A stretch of DNA of 64,000 nt from assembly GCA_013813715.1 (NCBI GenBank), contig JACCRF010000177.1, forward strand, positions 1-64,000, read 5' to 3'. This DNA comes from Gemmatimonadaceae bacterium. Lineage in GTDB: Bacteria; Gemmatimonadota; Gemmatimonadetes; Gemmatimonadales; Gemmatimonadaceae. Positions 19,042 to 29,254 of this stretch are shown here, piece by piece. The position numbers were made by a program, and so were the translations under genes. Positions within the stretch are counted from its first letter, which is position 1. Each line of letters opens with the position of its first letter. The notes under the pieces are model-generated. The model was not told the DNA's origin. It made no database searches and worked only from the letters and a program-made list of their open reading frames with translations.

Positions 19042-19082
19042 GATCAACAGCGGTACTGATCAACAGCGGTACTGATCAACAG
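19042..19082. repeat. Short tandem repeat, 16-bp unit, 2.6 copies
   Basis: The unit GATCAACAGCGGTACT occurs at 19042-19057 and 19058-19073 with no mismatch, followed by a partial third copy GATCAACAG at 19074-19082. It abuts the left arm of the inverted-repeat element starting at 19084 and may mark repeated slippage or insertion at this spot. Confidence 0.85.
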
Positions 19083-19083
19083 C

Positions 19084-19343
19084 TTTACCACAGATGGCAC
19101 AGATGGTCGCAGATGACACAGATGATGAGCGGAACTACAACTGATTCATGGGGAACAACGGAACGTCCTAGTGACCACGGCCGAACAGAAGGCCAGTTCG
19201 ATTTGCTTTACCCGATGGGGCCTGTTGCTTGGAAAGCGTCCCAGCCCGTTTCACAGCCCGCGGTGCTGTCGTTCCTCCTAGTCTATCTGTAGTTCCGCTC
19301 TTCATCTGTGTCATCGGCGACCATCTGCGCATCTGTGGTGAAA
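19084..19343. repeat. Inverted-repeat element, 260 bp, with 56-bp ends
   Basis: The left arm (19084-19139) and right arm (19288-19343) are inverted copies that agree at about 90% with one single-base indel in each. Each arm begins TTT(C)ACCACAGATG, contains three or four ACAGATG-type units spaced 9-10 bp, and ends GAGCGGAACTACA. The 148-bp centre has no gene. The right arm overlaps the 3' end of the sugar kinase and encodes its last 18 or so residues. There is no transposase, and no clear target-site duplication is visible. Confidence 0.85.
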
Positions 19344-20296
19344 TCAGTTGTAGTTGTAGTTGCAATACTCCCGGTACGCCTAGCCAGAGCCGCCGCCCAC
19401 TTGACTGCCCCGCAACAGGGAACGATGTCTCCCTGACGGACCTGAGCGCCTGGCACGGCAGATCTGAGCCGTTGCTCGAGTCGCTTTCGGAGCAGCGATC
19501 CCTTCTGCATCAATCCGCCAGCAAGGGCAACCGGCACGCTGGCGCGGTCATCGCCGAAGAGCCGCGTTGCAAGCGTCCTCACATGAAGCACCAGCTCTTC
19601 AACTGCGATTCCCACGAGGGCGTTGGCTCGCGCGTCGCCGTTTGCGGCCGCGTTCAATACAACCGGGGCGAGCGCCGCAACCTCCTTTCCCGTCGCCGCC
19701 AGCGCCCATGGGATGAGCTCGGTCGGGTCATTCAGCTGGGCGGCGGTGAGAATGGCCCCTGTAAGCTCCGTCGCCGGTTCTCGGCCGTCCGAGGCGGCCG
19801 CAACAATCGCCAGCGCGCGGCGTCCGATCCAACGTCCGCTTCCTTCATCACCCACCGCGGGACCCCAGCCGCCGCAACGCGCGGAAATCCCGGAAGGCCC
19901 ACGCCCATGGGCAATCGAGCCCGTGCCCGAGATCAGAAGGACGCCGGGTCCATTGCCGAAGGCGTCGTAAAGTGCAATCTCGCCGTCGCCGACGACAATG
20001 ATCTGGTCCGCGATCTCGCGATCCTCGAGTGCGGCGACGAGCGCGCGCTGTACGGCGGGGCGGCCGACGCCGGCGACTCCCGCCACGAGCACGCGCGGAC
20101 GCGCTGCTTCGTGCCCCGCCGCGGCAATGGTCTGCCTCACGAGAGCGGCGATCACTTCAGCCGATTCATCGGTGAGGTCCGGAGCAGTAGCTGAACCGGC
20201 TCCAGTCATCTCAGCGACAACATCTCCATCGGCGCCGGCAACCATCACGCGAGTCTTCGAGCCGCCTCCATCGACCCCCGCAACGAGTTGAATCAA
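19283..20296 (-). CDS. BadF/BadG-family sugar kinase (N-acetylglucosamine or MurNAc/GlcNAc kinase type)
   Basis: A 337-residue member of the ASKHA fold. Phosphate-1 motif GVDGGGSKT is at residues 7-15, the second phosphate loop is LISGTGSIAHG, and the adenosine motif is VALAGGLMQKG. Related kinases phosphorylate GlcNAc or MurNAc. It overlaps the upstream symporter gene by four bases (ATGA), so transport and phosphorylation are probably coupled. The natural family end is near AVKWAAALARR. The remaining tail of about 30 residues ends in sequence encoded by the right arm of the inverted-repeat element, so the C-terminus appears to have been replaced or extended. Confidence 0.85.
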   Translation of the reverse strand: MIQLVAGVDGGGSKTRVMVAGADGDVVAEMTGAGSATAPDLTDESAEVIAALVRQTIAAAGHEAARPRVLVAGVAGVGRPAVQRALVAALEDREIADQIIVVGDGEIALYDAFGNGPGVLLISGTGSIAHGRGPSGISARCGGWGPAVGDEGSGRWIGRRALAIVAAASDGREPATELTGAILTAAQLNDPTELIPWALAATGKEVAALAPVVLNAAANGDARANALVGIAVEELVLHVRTLATRLFGDDRASVPVALAGGLMQKGSLLRKRLEQRLRSAVPGAQVRQGDIVPCCGAVKWAAALARRTGSIATTTTTDFTTDAQMVADDTDEERNYR

Positions 20297-21807
20297 TGCT
20301 CAGCCGCGCGGGAGTCGGCGTGCGTTAAGGACGACAGGATGCCGACCGTCATCGTGATCGACGTCCCGATGAGGACATACCATGGCCACGCTATTTTCGA
20401 GAACGGAGTGAGAATTCCCGCCAGGGACGGAAGCACGGGCAACAGCGCTTTCGAGAAGACGACGAATGTCATGACGATCAGTCCGGCTGCCATTCCCATA
20501 ATGGCATCTCGCTGGATTGCCCTTCGCCACAGCAAACCGAGGAAAAATCCCCCGAGCAGGGCGCCGTATGTGAACGATGCGATCGACAGTGCGACGACCA
20601 CCACCGGCGTGCCCTGCTGTCGGTAGAGAAGCGCCGCAATGAGGAGAATCGCACCCCAGACAAGCGAGAATCGGCGGGCGAGCCGGAACGTGCGGGCCTC
20701 GTCTGGCTTGTTTCTGCTGAGCGGAAGCCAGATATCGTGAACGGTTGCCGCGGCCAGCGAGTTGATGGATCCGGAGAGAGTGCTCATCGACGCAGCGAGA
20801 ATGGCGGCGACCACCAGACCCGTGAGGCCAGGTGGCATGACGTCGACGACAAACCTCGGGAAGATCGAATCGGGCACGGCGAAAGTGCGGCCCTGGTAAT
20901 ACGCGAACAATCCGAGACCAATCATCAGGAACAACCCGAACTGCACGAACACGGCGATTCCGCTGCCGATTAACGCCCGGCGCGCGTCCTTCAGGCTTCC
21001 CGACGCGAGCAGGCGCTGCACGATGAGCTGATCCGCGCCGTGCGATGCCATGGACAAAAAAGCTCCGCCGAGCAGGCCGGCAAACATCGTCTGCGCGCGA
21101 TCGAACCCCATGTACGTGTCTACCGCCTGAAGCTTTCCTGCCTGACCGACGGTGTCGAGGATCGATCCCCAGCCCCCGCTTACGCCGCGGCCGATGAGGA
21201 TCAGGGCGGCAACGCCTCCAGCGATGTAGACAACGGTCTGAATCACGTCAGTCCAAACGACGGCCTTCATGCCGCCGTGATAGGTATAAAGGAGCGTGAG
21301 CAGCCCAAGCATCAGGATCGAAACGGGCGTGACATACTCCCGCGGAACCGCCGGCCCGATTATCAGCGCGATCGGAATCGCAGTTGCGAATACACGAACC
21401 GAATCACCGAATGCGCGGGTGAACATGAACACCGTGGACGCGAAGCGGCGCGTCGGGAGTCCGAAGCGCCGCTCGAGCAGCGCGTAAGCCGTCACGAGCT
21501 CGCCCTCGTAGTACCGCGGCAGCAGCGTGTATGCGACGACGATGCGGCCGAGCACGTAACCGGCGGCGATCTGCAGAAATCCGAGGTTGGTCGTGTAGGC
21601 GAGCCCGGGAATGCTGATGAACGTGAGCGCGCTCGTCTCGGTGGCCACCACGGAAAAGAGGATGGCCCACCACGGAATCTTCCTGTCCGCTATGAAGTAG
21701 TCCTTCGCGTCCTTCTGATCTCTCCCGAGCCAGATGCCGAGTGCGGTGGTGCCGGCGAGGTAGAGAACGAGCACAAAAAAATCGAGGGCGGTGAAATTGG
21801 CCTTCAT
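20293..21807 (-). CDS. Sodium:solute symporter (SSS family)
   Basis: A 504-residue Na+-coupled transporter with about thirteen helices. SSS hallmarks are DYFIADRKIPWWAILFS in helix 2, FISIPGLAY, the GGMKAVVWTDVIQ loop, and a helix-8 region AAILAASMSTLSGSINSLA. The substrate is not fixed by sequence. The four-base overlap with the BadF/BadG kinase suggests an N-acetylated amino sugar or a related sugar. Confidence 0.88.
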   Translation of the reverse strand: MKANFTALDFFVLVLYLAGTTALGIWLGRDQKDAKDYFIADRKIPWWAILFSVVATETSALTFISIPGLAYTTNLGFLQIAAGYVLGRIVVAYTLLPRYYEGELVTAYALLERRFGLPTRRFASTVFMFTRAFGDSVRVFATAIPIALIIGPAVPREYVTPVSILMLGLLTLLYTYHGGMKAVVWTDVIQTVVYIAGGVAALILIGRGVSGGWGSILDTVGQAGKLQAVDTYMGFDRAQTMFAGLLGGAFLSMASHGADQLIVQRLLASGSLKDARRALIGSGIAVFVQFGLFLMIGLGLFAYYQGRTFAVPDSIFPRFVVDVMPPGLTGLVVAAILAASMSTLSGSINSLAAATVHDIWLPLSRNKPDEARTFRLARRFSLVWGAILLIAALLYRQQGTPVVVVALSIASFTYGALLGGFFLGLLWRRAIQRDAIMGMAAGLIVMTFVVFSKALLPVLPSLAGILTPFSKIAWPWYVLIGTSITMTVGILSSLTHADSRAAEH

Positions 21808-21846
21808 TTCACCACCCTCGAAGGGTGTACACGTGCGATCGGCAAA

Positions 21847-22203
21847 CTATGCGGTGAACGAGGTACCGCAGCCGCATCCGCCGGTGGCGTTGGGATTCTT
21901 GAACGTGAATCCCGAGCCCTGCATGGATGAGACATAGTCGATTGTCACCCCGGAGATGTACTGCGCCGAGAATGGATCCACAAAGACCTTGAAGCCTTCG
22001 TTGTCGAGCACAAAGTCGTCGTCGGCGCTCTTGTCCTCGATGACGAGGCCGTACTTGAAGCCGCTGCAGCCGCCCGGCTGCACGCTGACGCGGAGGCCAC
22101 CCTGTTCAGAAGTGACCCCTTCGGCTTCCATGAACTTCTTTACCTCGACGGCCGCGCCCGGCGTGACCGTGAGCTCGATATCCGATGTTGTCGATGACGA
22201 CAT
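21847..22203 (-). CDS. A-type iron-sulfur cluster insertion protein (IscA/ErpA family)
   Basis: A 118-residue HesB/IscA-family protein carrying the three conserved cluster-binding cysteines: C46 in GGCSGFKYGL, and C110 and C112 in the C-terminal GGCGCG. Such proteins accept and deliver Fe-S clusters to apo-enzymes. It lies 39 bp ahead of the symporter gene on the same strand. Given its function it may simply share a transcript by proximity. ErpA, IscA and SufA cannot be told apart here. Confidence 0.93.
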   Translation of the reverse strand: MSSSTTSDIELTVTPGAAVEVKKFMEAEGVTSEQGGLRVSVQPGGCSGFKYGLVIEDKSADDDFVLDNEGFKVFVDPFSAQYISGVTIDYVSSMQGSGFTFKNPNATGGCGCGTSFTA

Positions 22204-22300
22204 TCATGACCTCCTGTGCCTGCCCATAAAACTAGGGCGACGACAGCGTGGATGGTAGGGCGGCCGAGTTTGTCCATTTCTGGCACCCCTCCCACTCTTA

Positions 22301-22306
22301 ATTGTA
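22301..22306 (-). promoter_or_regulatory. Possible -10 box ahead of the iron-sulfur carrier gene
   Basis: On the minus strand the spacer 22204-22399 contains TACAAT, about 100 bp ahead of the iron-sulfur carrier start, in an AT-richer patch of otherwise GC-rich DNA. No convincing -35 partner is seen. Nothing else in this spacer looks like a gene. Confidence 0.22.
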
Positions 22307-22399
22307 TTGCGCGAATTCGGGAACAGAGGTACCGTCTGCGTCGCCCAGGGTTGCAGAGAGTGGAACGACCGTCGCGCGATCGTCCGGGGCAGCCTTGAA

Positions 22400-24253
<1,854 letters not shown>

Positions 24254-24290
24254 GGCGGGTCCGGGTGTCTGACTGTTGATGTCAAGAACG

Positions 24291-24350
24291 CGAGACGCGG
24301 AGGAATACAGCGAGGCGCAGCCAGATGCAGAGAGACGCAGAGAAACGCAG
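24291..24350. repeat. GACGCAGAG-type dispersed repeat remnant
   Basis: The divergent spacer holds a run of related words: GAGACGCGGAGG, AGGCGCAGCCAGATGCAG, GAGACGCAGAG and AAACGCAG. These match the word type seen in the gaps near 8747 and 44448. No inverted partner is present. The rest of the 24254-24452 spacer has no other recognisable feature. Confidence 0.5.
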
Positions 24351-24452
24351 CATGCTCAGCCCGGCGCGTCAGCGCGCGCGAGCAGTGGGGAACGCCGACA
24401 CGTATCATTATGTATCAGTGCTCACAATCGTCAACTTACGAGAACGGTGGCA

Positions 24453-25748
24453 ATGGCGCGACACTTCGGTTTGATCTCAGGAATTCTGCTCGTACTAACC
24501 GGCTGCACTGTGACGAGCAACCGGCTCGACCCCAACAACGAGCTCGCCCAGGAACGGGTCAGGCCGGGGATAACCGTCCTGCTCGGGGACAGCGTGAGTC
24601 TCATCCGGGAAAAACGGATCGGGCTGCTCACCAATCAGACAGGCATCAACGAGAAGGGCGACTCCGACATTGATCTTCTCCGTGGCGACCGCGCGAAGCG
24701 AGCGAAGGTCTCGCTCGTCATGCTGTTTTCCCCGGAACACGGCATTCGGGGCACGGAGGACCGGCAGAACATCGCTAACGCGGTGGATAGGCGCTCCGGC
24801 CTGCCCATAGTATCGCTGTACGGAACTGAGACCACCGCGCCACCAGACAGTCTGCTGCGCGGCCTCGACGCTCTCGTGGTCGATCTTCAGGACATCGGTA
24901 CACGCACGTGGACGTACGTCGGCGCGATGGTGTACTCGATGAGGGCTGCGGCACGCACGGGCAAGATGATCATCGTGCTCGACCGGCCGAATCCGATCAC
25001 CGGATTCATCGTCGAAGGTCCCATGCTCGACAGTGCGCTCGCAAACCCGGCCGATCCGGCACCCGGGCGTCCGGGTCTCGCGTATGCGCTATATCCGACA
25101 CCTCTTCGTCATGGGATGACCATGGGAGAGCTCGCGCTCTTCTTCAACGAAGAGCTCGGCATCAAGGCGAACCTCAAGGTTGTTCCGATGCAAAACTGGC
25201 GGCGCGAGCTGTGGTTCGACCGGACCGGACTTCCGTGGGTCAAGCCTTCGCCCAACATGCCGTCGCTTCAGAGCGCCATCCTTTATCCCGGTCTGGTGGC
25301 GTTCGAGGGATCCAATCTGTCAGTGGGACGCGGCACACAAACGGCATTCCAGATTGTCGGGGCGCCATGGCTGAAAGCGGCGGAAACGGTCGCCCTCCTC
25401 AAGGATCGCGAGCTTGGCGGAGTCAGATTCGTCGCCGAGGATTTCACGCCCGAGGGCCCGACCGACGGCAAGTACGGCGGCCAGCGAATTCCCGGAATCC
25501 GCATCCTAATAACGAACCGGAGCGCGGTACAATCCGCTCGCGTTGGCGCGGCGCTGCTGTGGGCGATCACGAAGACGTCGGGCGATGGTCTCAAGATCAA
25601 CGAGCGCGTGTTCGACCTGCGCTTCGGCGCGCCGCGTGTGAGGGAGGCCCTCGTTCGCGGCGAGGACCCCGATGCGGTGATCGACCGGGAGTACCGGCCG
25701 GCATTTGAGTTCAGAGAGAGAACCCGTCGATATCTGCTTTACCGGTAA
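24453..25748 (+). CDS. namZ: Exo-beta-N-acetylmuramidase NamZ-like (DUF1343) lipoprotein
   Basis: A 431-residue protein from ATG 24453, starting with a lipoprotein signal (VLTGC lipobox). The body is the DUF1343 family: RIGLLTNQTG, LFSPEHGIRGTEDRQN, VDLQDIGTRTWTYVGAM, and IVLDRPNPITG. DUF1343 includes B. subtilis NamZ, which removes MurNAc from the non-reducing ends of peptidoglycan fragments. A lipid anchor would place it at a periplasmic membrane face. Genes for a Na+ symporter and an amino-sugar kinase lie just across the divergent spacer. An earlier in-frame start at 24276 would bury the signal and run through repeat DNA, so it is rejected. Confidence 0.85.
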   Translation: MARHFGLISGILLVLTGCTVTSNRLDPNNELAQERVRPGITVLLGDSVSLIREKRIGLLTNQTGINEKGDSDIDLLRGDRAKRAKVSLVMLFSPEHGIRGTEDRQNIANAVDRRSGLPIVSLYGTETTAPPDSLLRGLDALVVDLQDIGTRTWTYVGAMVYSMRAAARTGKMIIVLDRPNPITGFIVEGPMLDSALANPADPAPGRPGLAYALYPTPLRHGMTMGELALFFNEELGIKANLKVVPMQNWRRELWFDRTGLPWVKPSPNMPSLQSAILYPGLVAFEGSNLSVGRGTQTAFQIVGAPWLKAAETVALLKDRELGGVRFVAEDFTPEGPTDGKYGGQRIPGIRILITNRSAVQSARVGAALLWAITKTSGDGLKINERVFDLRFGAPRVREALVRGEDPDAVIDREYRPAFEFRERTRRYLLYR

Positions 25749-25877
25749 GGATCACGATCGGTTGCCGTGAGACTCGTAGTATTTAGCCGCGGCCCCGAAT
25801 TCCGGTCAAGACCCTTCGCATATCTCTTGCAAGGCCTCCCGCAGAAGGGCATCGCTGGACCAACCGGAGGTAGGCAA

Positions 25878-26216
25878 ATGAAAGCCATGATCGCGTCCCT
25901 CGCGCTCGTCCTCGTTGCGACCACGTCGGGTTGCGCCGGCCGCCAGGTCGAGGTGACGACTGGCCCTGAGCCAGCTGCCGATGTGAGCATCCGCTTTACG
26001 AACAATCTGACACAGGCGGTCAACCTTTACGTCGCTAGCGGCGGCACCGACGTGTTCCTCAAGCAGGTATCGTCGAACTCCGTCGAAAACGTTCCCGTCC
26101 GCGGGATTACTGCTGGTGCCACAGTCACCCTCAGAGCGCGGACGGTGGATGGAACGCGCACCTACACACGCGACAACATCTCTCTCGCCGCTAACTATGA
26201 ATGGCGAGTTCCGTGA
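25878..26216 (+). CDS. Small hypothetical lipoprotein
   Basis: A 112-residue protein from ATG 25878, preceded by a strong GGAGGT site. It opens with a lipoprotein signal (MKAMIASLALVLVATTSGC, acylated Cys at 19), followed by a small beta-rich domain (SIRFTNNLTQAVNLYV, then GATVTLRARTVDGTRTY) of an immunoglobulin-like look. No family recognised. The 154-bp gap that follows contains a weak AACGCCC/GGGCGTT stem at about 26222-26249 and a short TCCGGT/ACCGGA stem near 26324-26339. Neither has a T-run. Confidence 0.75.
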   Translation: MKAMIASLALVLVATTSGCAGRQVEVTTGPEPAADVSIRFTNNLTQAVNLYVASGGTDVFLKQVSSNSVENVPVRGITAGATVTLRARTVDGTRTYTRDNISLAANYEWRVP

Positions 26217-26370
26217 CGCAACGCCCGTAGCGGGAGCGTGGGGCGTTCTGGCAATAAGCGCCGTATCCGGATAGCTTTACGCGTCGAATCGACAGCCGGT
26301 TCGGCCACGTCCTGCTGCTCGTTCCGGTGCTTACCGGAGTGGTAGGATTTTCTTTCGCGCCCGGTCTGGC

Positions 26371-27063
26371 ATGCAATCATTCTGGGAGTCCGCAATCAAG
26401 GCGTACCTCCGGCTAATCGAGCCGGTCGCCACGCTCCTGATACGGCTTCGGATCAGTCCCAATACGCTCACGACGATCGGCACAGTTTGCACTGTCGCCG
26501 GGGGACTTGCCTACGGGCTTGGGCACATCCGCACGGCGGGCTTCATCATCGGCGCGACCGCGATCTTCGATGTCCTCGACGGAACCGTCGCGCGGCGGAC
26601 GGGGCAGTCAACCGTGTTTGGCGCTTTCTACGATTCGACGCTGGACCGCGTTGCGGACGGCGCGCTACTCGGCGGAATCGCCTACTTCTACGCCACCAAC
26701 CCGGTGCACGCCAGCGCCCCGATGCTGGTGATCAGCATCATCGGCATCGTCGGGACGTTCCTCGTCAGCTACACCCGCGCCCGCGCCGAGTCGCTCGGCA
26801 TCAACGCAAAAGTGGGAATGATGCAGCGGCCCGAGCGTGTCGTGATGCTATCCGTTCCGCAGGCGTTTTTCGGGCTCGCGCTCGGCGGCTGGGTGCTCGC
26901 CACGGTCGTGACAGTACTCGCGGTCACCGCATGGATCACCGCCTTGCAGCGCATCGCCTTCGTCCGCCGCGCGTCTGAGACCACGGTGCCGACTCCGCTA
27001 CTCGTCCTCAACGACAAGTCATCGCCGACGGCGCGTACGGCCCCGAGGCGTGCGCAATTCTAA
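26371..27063 (+). CDS. CDP-alcohol phosphatidyltransferase, probable phosphatidylinositol-phosphate synthase
   Basis: A 230-residue membrane enzyme with the complete CDP-alcohol phosphotransferase motif D67-x2-D70-G71-x2-A74-R75-x8-G84-x3-D88-x3-D92, which binds the metal and CDP-diacylglycerol. About six membrane helices. It ends three bases before the inositol-3-phosphate synthase gene. In bacteria that make inositol lipids this pairing yields phosphatidylinositol phosphate from CDP-DAG and inositol-3-phosphate. The family also includes PgsA, so the acceptor is inferred from context only. Confidence 0.87.
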   Translation: MQSFWESAIKAYLRLIEPVATLLIRLRISPNTLTTIGTVCTVAGGLAYGLGHIRTAGFIIGATAIFDVLDGTVARRTGQSTVFGAFYDSTLDRVADGALLGGIAYFYATNPVHASAPMLVISIIGIVGTFLVSYTRARAESLGINAKVGMMQRPERVVMLSVPQAFFGLALGGWVLATVVTVLAVTAWITALQRIAFVRRASETTVPTPLLVLNDKSSPTARTAPRRAQF

Positions 27064-27066
27064 CGG

Positions 27067-28404
27067 ATGGAGAATCGCCGTTTGCCCGCGCCAGCTGACG
27101 TCCGACCCCCCGCTCCCGCCACCGGAAAACTGGGTATCCTCACGCCCGGACTCGGTGCGGTGGCGACAACCTTTATGGCGGGTGTGGAAAGCATCCGTCG
27201 CGGCCATTCGAAGCCGATCGGATCGCTCACGCAGATGGCGACGATTCGGCTCGGGAAACGCACCGACCACCGGTCGCCGCTGATTCGCGACTTCGTTCCG
27301 CTCGCCGGCCTCGACGACATTGTGTTCGGCGCGTGGGACCCGATACCGGACGACGCATACACCGCGGCGCGCAAGGCGGGTGTGCTCGAGGAGAGAGACC
27401 TCGACCGCGTCGCTGATTTCCTCAAGCGAATCGTTCCGATGCCCGCCGTGTTCGACAACAAATACGTGACGCGCATCACCGGAACGAACGTCAAGCAGGG
27501 CAAGACCAAGCGCGACCTCGCCGAGCAGCTGCGTCACGACATCCGCGACTTCAAGACGCGCAACAAGCTTGACCGCGTCGTGATAGTGTGGTGCGCGTCG
27601 ACGGAGATATTCATTCGTCCCGGCCCCCAGCACGCGACGATCGAGCAGTTCGAGAAAGCGATGGAACGGAACGACGATGCCATCGCCCCGTCCATGCTCT
27701 ACGCCTACGCGGCGATCATGGAGGGGGTCCCGTTCTGCAACGGCGCACCCAACCTGTGCGTGGACACTCCGGCGCTCACCCGGCTCGCGAACGACCGCGG
27801 CGTCCCCATCTCGGGGAAAGACTTCAAGACCGGCCAGACGTGGATGAAGACAGTCATCGCGCCCGGCCTCAAGGCGAGAATGCTCGGGCTTGCCGGCTGG
27901 TATAGCACGAACATCCTCGGGAATCGGGACGGCGAGGTTCTGGACGACCCGGCGTCGTTCAAGACCAAGGAGGAGTCCAAGCTCTCCGTACTGCACACGA
28001 TCCTTCAGCCGGAGCTATATCCCGAGCTCTACAAGGATTTCACGCACGTAGTGAGGATCAACTACTACCCGCCGCGCGGCGACAATAAGGAAGGGTGGGA
28101 CAACATAGACATCGTCGGATGGATGAATTATCCGATGCAGATCAAGATCAACTTTCTCTGTCGCGACTCGATTCTTGCGGCGCCGATCGTACTCGATCTC
28201 GCGCTGTTCTCCGATTTCGCCCAGCGGGCGGGCATGAAGGGCATTCAGGAGTGGCTTTCCTTCTATTACAAGAGCCCGATGGCGGCGCCCGGGCTTCAGC
28301 CCGAGCACGACCTGTTCATTCAGCAGACCAAACTCAAGAATACCCTTCGGCACCTTCTGGGCGAGGATCAGATTACGCACCTGGGATTGGAATATTACGC
28401 GTGA
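27067..28404 (+). CDS. ino1: Inositol-3-phosphate synthase
   Basis: A 445-residue NAD-dependent enzyme converting glucose-6-phosphate to 1L-myo-inositol-3-phosphate. The family pattern is clear: an N-terminal Rossmann turn (GILTPGLGAVATTFMAGVE), DFVPLAGLDDIVFGAWDP, the catalytic-core stretch GKDFKTGQTWMKTVIAPGLK, the NILGNRDGEVL segment, and SYP-like lysine and asparagine positions beyond it. Length is in the normal range for bacterial and eukaryotic forms. It follows the phosphatidyltransferase by three bases, and its stop overlaps the next start by one base. Confidence 0.94.
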   Translation: MENRRLPAPADVRPPAPATGKLGILTPGLGAVATTFMAGVESIRRGHSKPIGSLTQMATIRLGKRTDHRSPLIRDFVPLAGLDDIVFGAWDPIPDDAYTAARKAGVLEERDLDRVADFLKRIVPMPAVFDNKYVTRITGTNVKQGKTKRDLAEQLRHDIRDFKTRNKLDRVVIVWCASTEIFIRPGPQHATIEQFEKAMERNDDAIAPSMLYAYAAIMEGVPFCNGAPNLCVDTPALTRLANDRGVPISGKDFKTGQTWMKTVIAPGLKARMLGLAGWYSTNILGNRDGEVLDDPASFKTKEESKLSVLHTILQPELYPELYKDFTHVVRINYYPPRGDNKEGWDNIDIVGWMNYPMQIKINFLCRDSILAAPIVLDLALFSDFAQRAGMKGIQEWLSFYYKSPMAAPGLQPEHDLFIQQTKLKNTLRHLLGEDQITHLGLEYYA

Positions 28405-28835
28405 TGCCTGCCAGTTCCACATTGAGAAGGGTGTCAGCCCTTGTCGCGATCGCCGGAGTCGTCGCGAGCTGCTCGCAGAAGCGGGAGCGGGCCCTCGACA
28501 ACCGGCAATGGTCGGACACCTACGCCTTCCGTATTTCGGTAGAGCCGACCCCGCCGCGGGCGATCGAGGACGCGGTCTACAAGATCGTCGTGCAGGACAA
28601 GAAGACGGGTGAGCCCATCGAAACGGGGCAGGGTCGTATCTTCGCGTCGAGCAGAGATGGAGCGAGCACGGACGACGGACTGGCGAAGGGCAAGGAAGTC
28701 GGTACCTACTACGGACGCCTCTTTTTCCCGACAACGGGCGACTGGGCGATGGCGCTCCAGTTCCGGAGGGATTCCACGCAGCGGCTGGAGCGCGTGGACT
28801 GGCTCCAGGGTGTAAGAGAAGCCACTGGACAATGA
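28404..28835 (+). CDS. Hypothetical lipoprotein with FixH/YtkA-like beta domain
   Basis: A 143-residue product from ATG 28404, sharing its first base with the ino1 stop. The lipobox VVASC places the acylated Cys at residue 23. The mature domain (FRISVEPTPPRAIEDAVYKI, KDKTG-like turn, then RLFFPTTGDWAMALQFRRD) resembles the small beta-sandwich of FixH/YtkA-type proteins, but similarity is judged by eye. Last gene of the inositol lipid transcript; role unknown. Confidence 0.7.
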   Translation: MPASSTLRRVSALVAIAGVVASCSQKRERALDNRQWSDTYAFRISVEPTPPRAIEDAVYKIVVQDKKTGEPIETGQGRIFASSRDGASTDDGLAKGKEVGTYYGRLFFPTTGDWAMALQFRRDSTQRLERVDWLQGVREATGQ

Positions 28836-28899
28836 CCGAAACGTGATCGCCCCGTCCCTGATCGGTTCAATCCGTCCGGTCGTTTTTCAGCGATAGCCG

Positions 28900-29193
28900 A
28901 TGCGGCATTTCTTCAGGACGCAGCTCACTCCCGTCGAAGTTCTGAGCGTGGCGGACGAATTCTTTCCGACTCTCCCGCTCGAGCGCAGCGCGCACACCGC
29001 GCGGTCGCGCACTTTCTCCGGACTGCTTGGCACCCTTCAGCTCTCGGTCAGAAAGGAGGGCGGGCACTACACGTTCGTCGAGGTGCACACCGATCAGATG
29101 GGCGAGAGCCGGCTCGACCGGAACGCAAAGCGGTATTTCGTCGAGCTGCACCGCAAGGCGGATCCCTCGCACGCGCTCGAAGCGGCCTATTGA
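28900..29193 (+). CDS. Small conserved-looking hypothetical protein
   Basis: A 97-residue soluble protein, MRHFFRTQLTPVEVLSVADEFFP onwards, with no signal peptide. It has an alternating charged and aromatic pattern (HYTFVEVHTDQMGESRLDRN) and an alpha-beta look. No motif recognised. It lies 64 bp after the lipoprotein gene and 61 bp before the E1 remnant, and may be the first gene of the 2-oxoacid dehydrogenase transcript. Confidence 0.65.
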   Translation: MRHFFRTQLTPVEVLSVADEFFPTLPLERSAHTARSRTFSGLLGTLQLSVRKEGGHYTFVEVHTDQMGESRLDRNAKRYFVELHRKADPSHALEAAY

Positions 29194-29254
29194 AGCCGGA
29201 CGCGGCCTTCTCAGGGCGACCGCGACAACCACCTGTGCGGAATCAAGACGGCAA

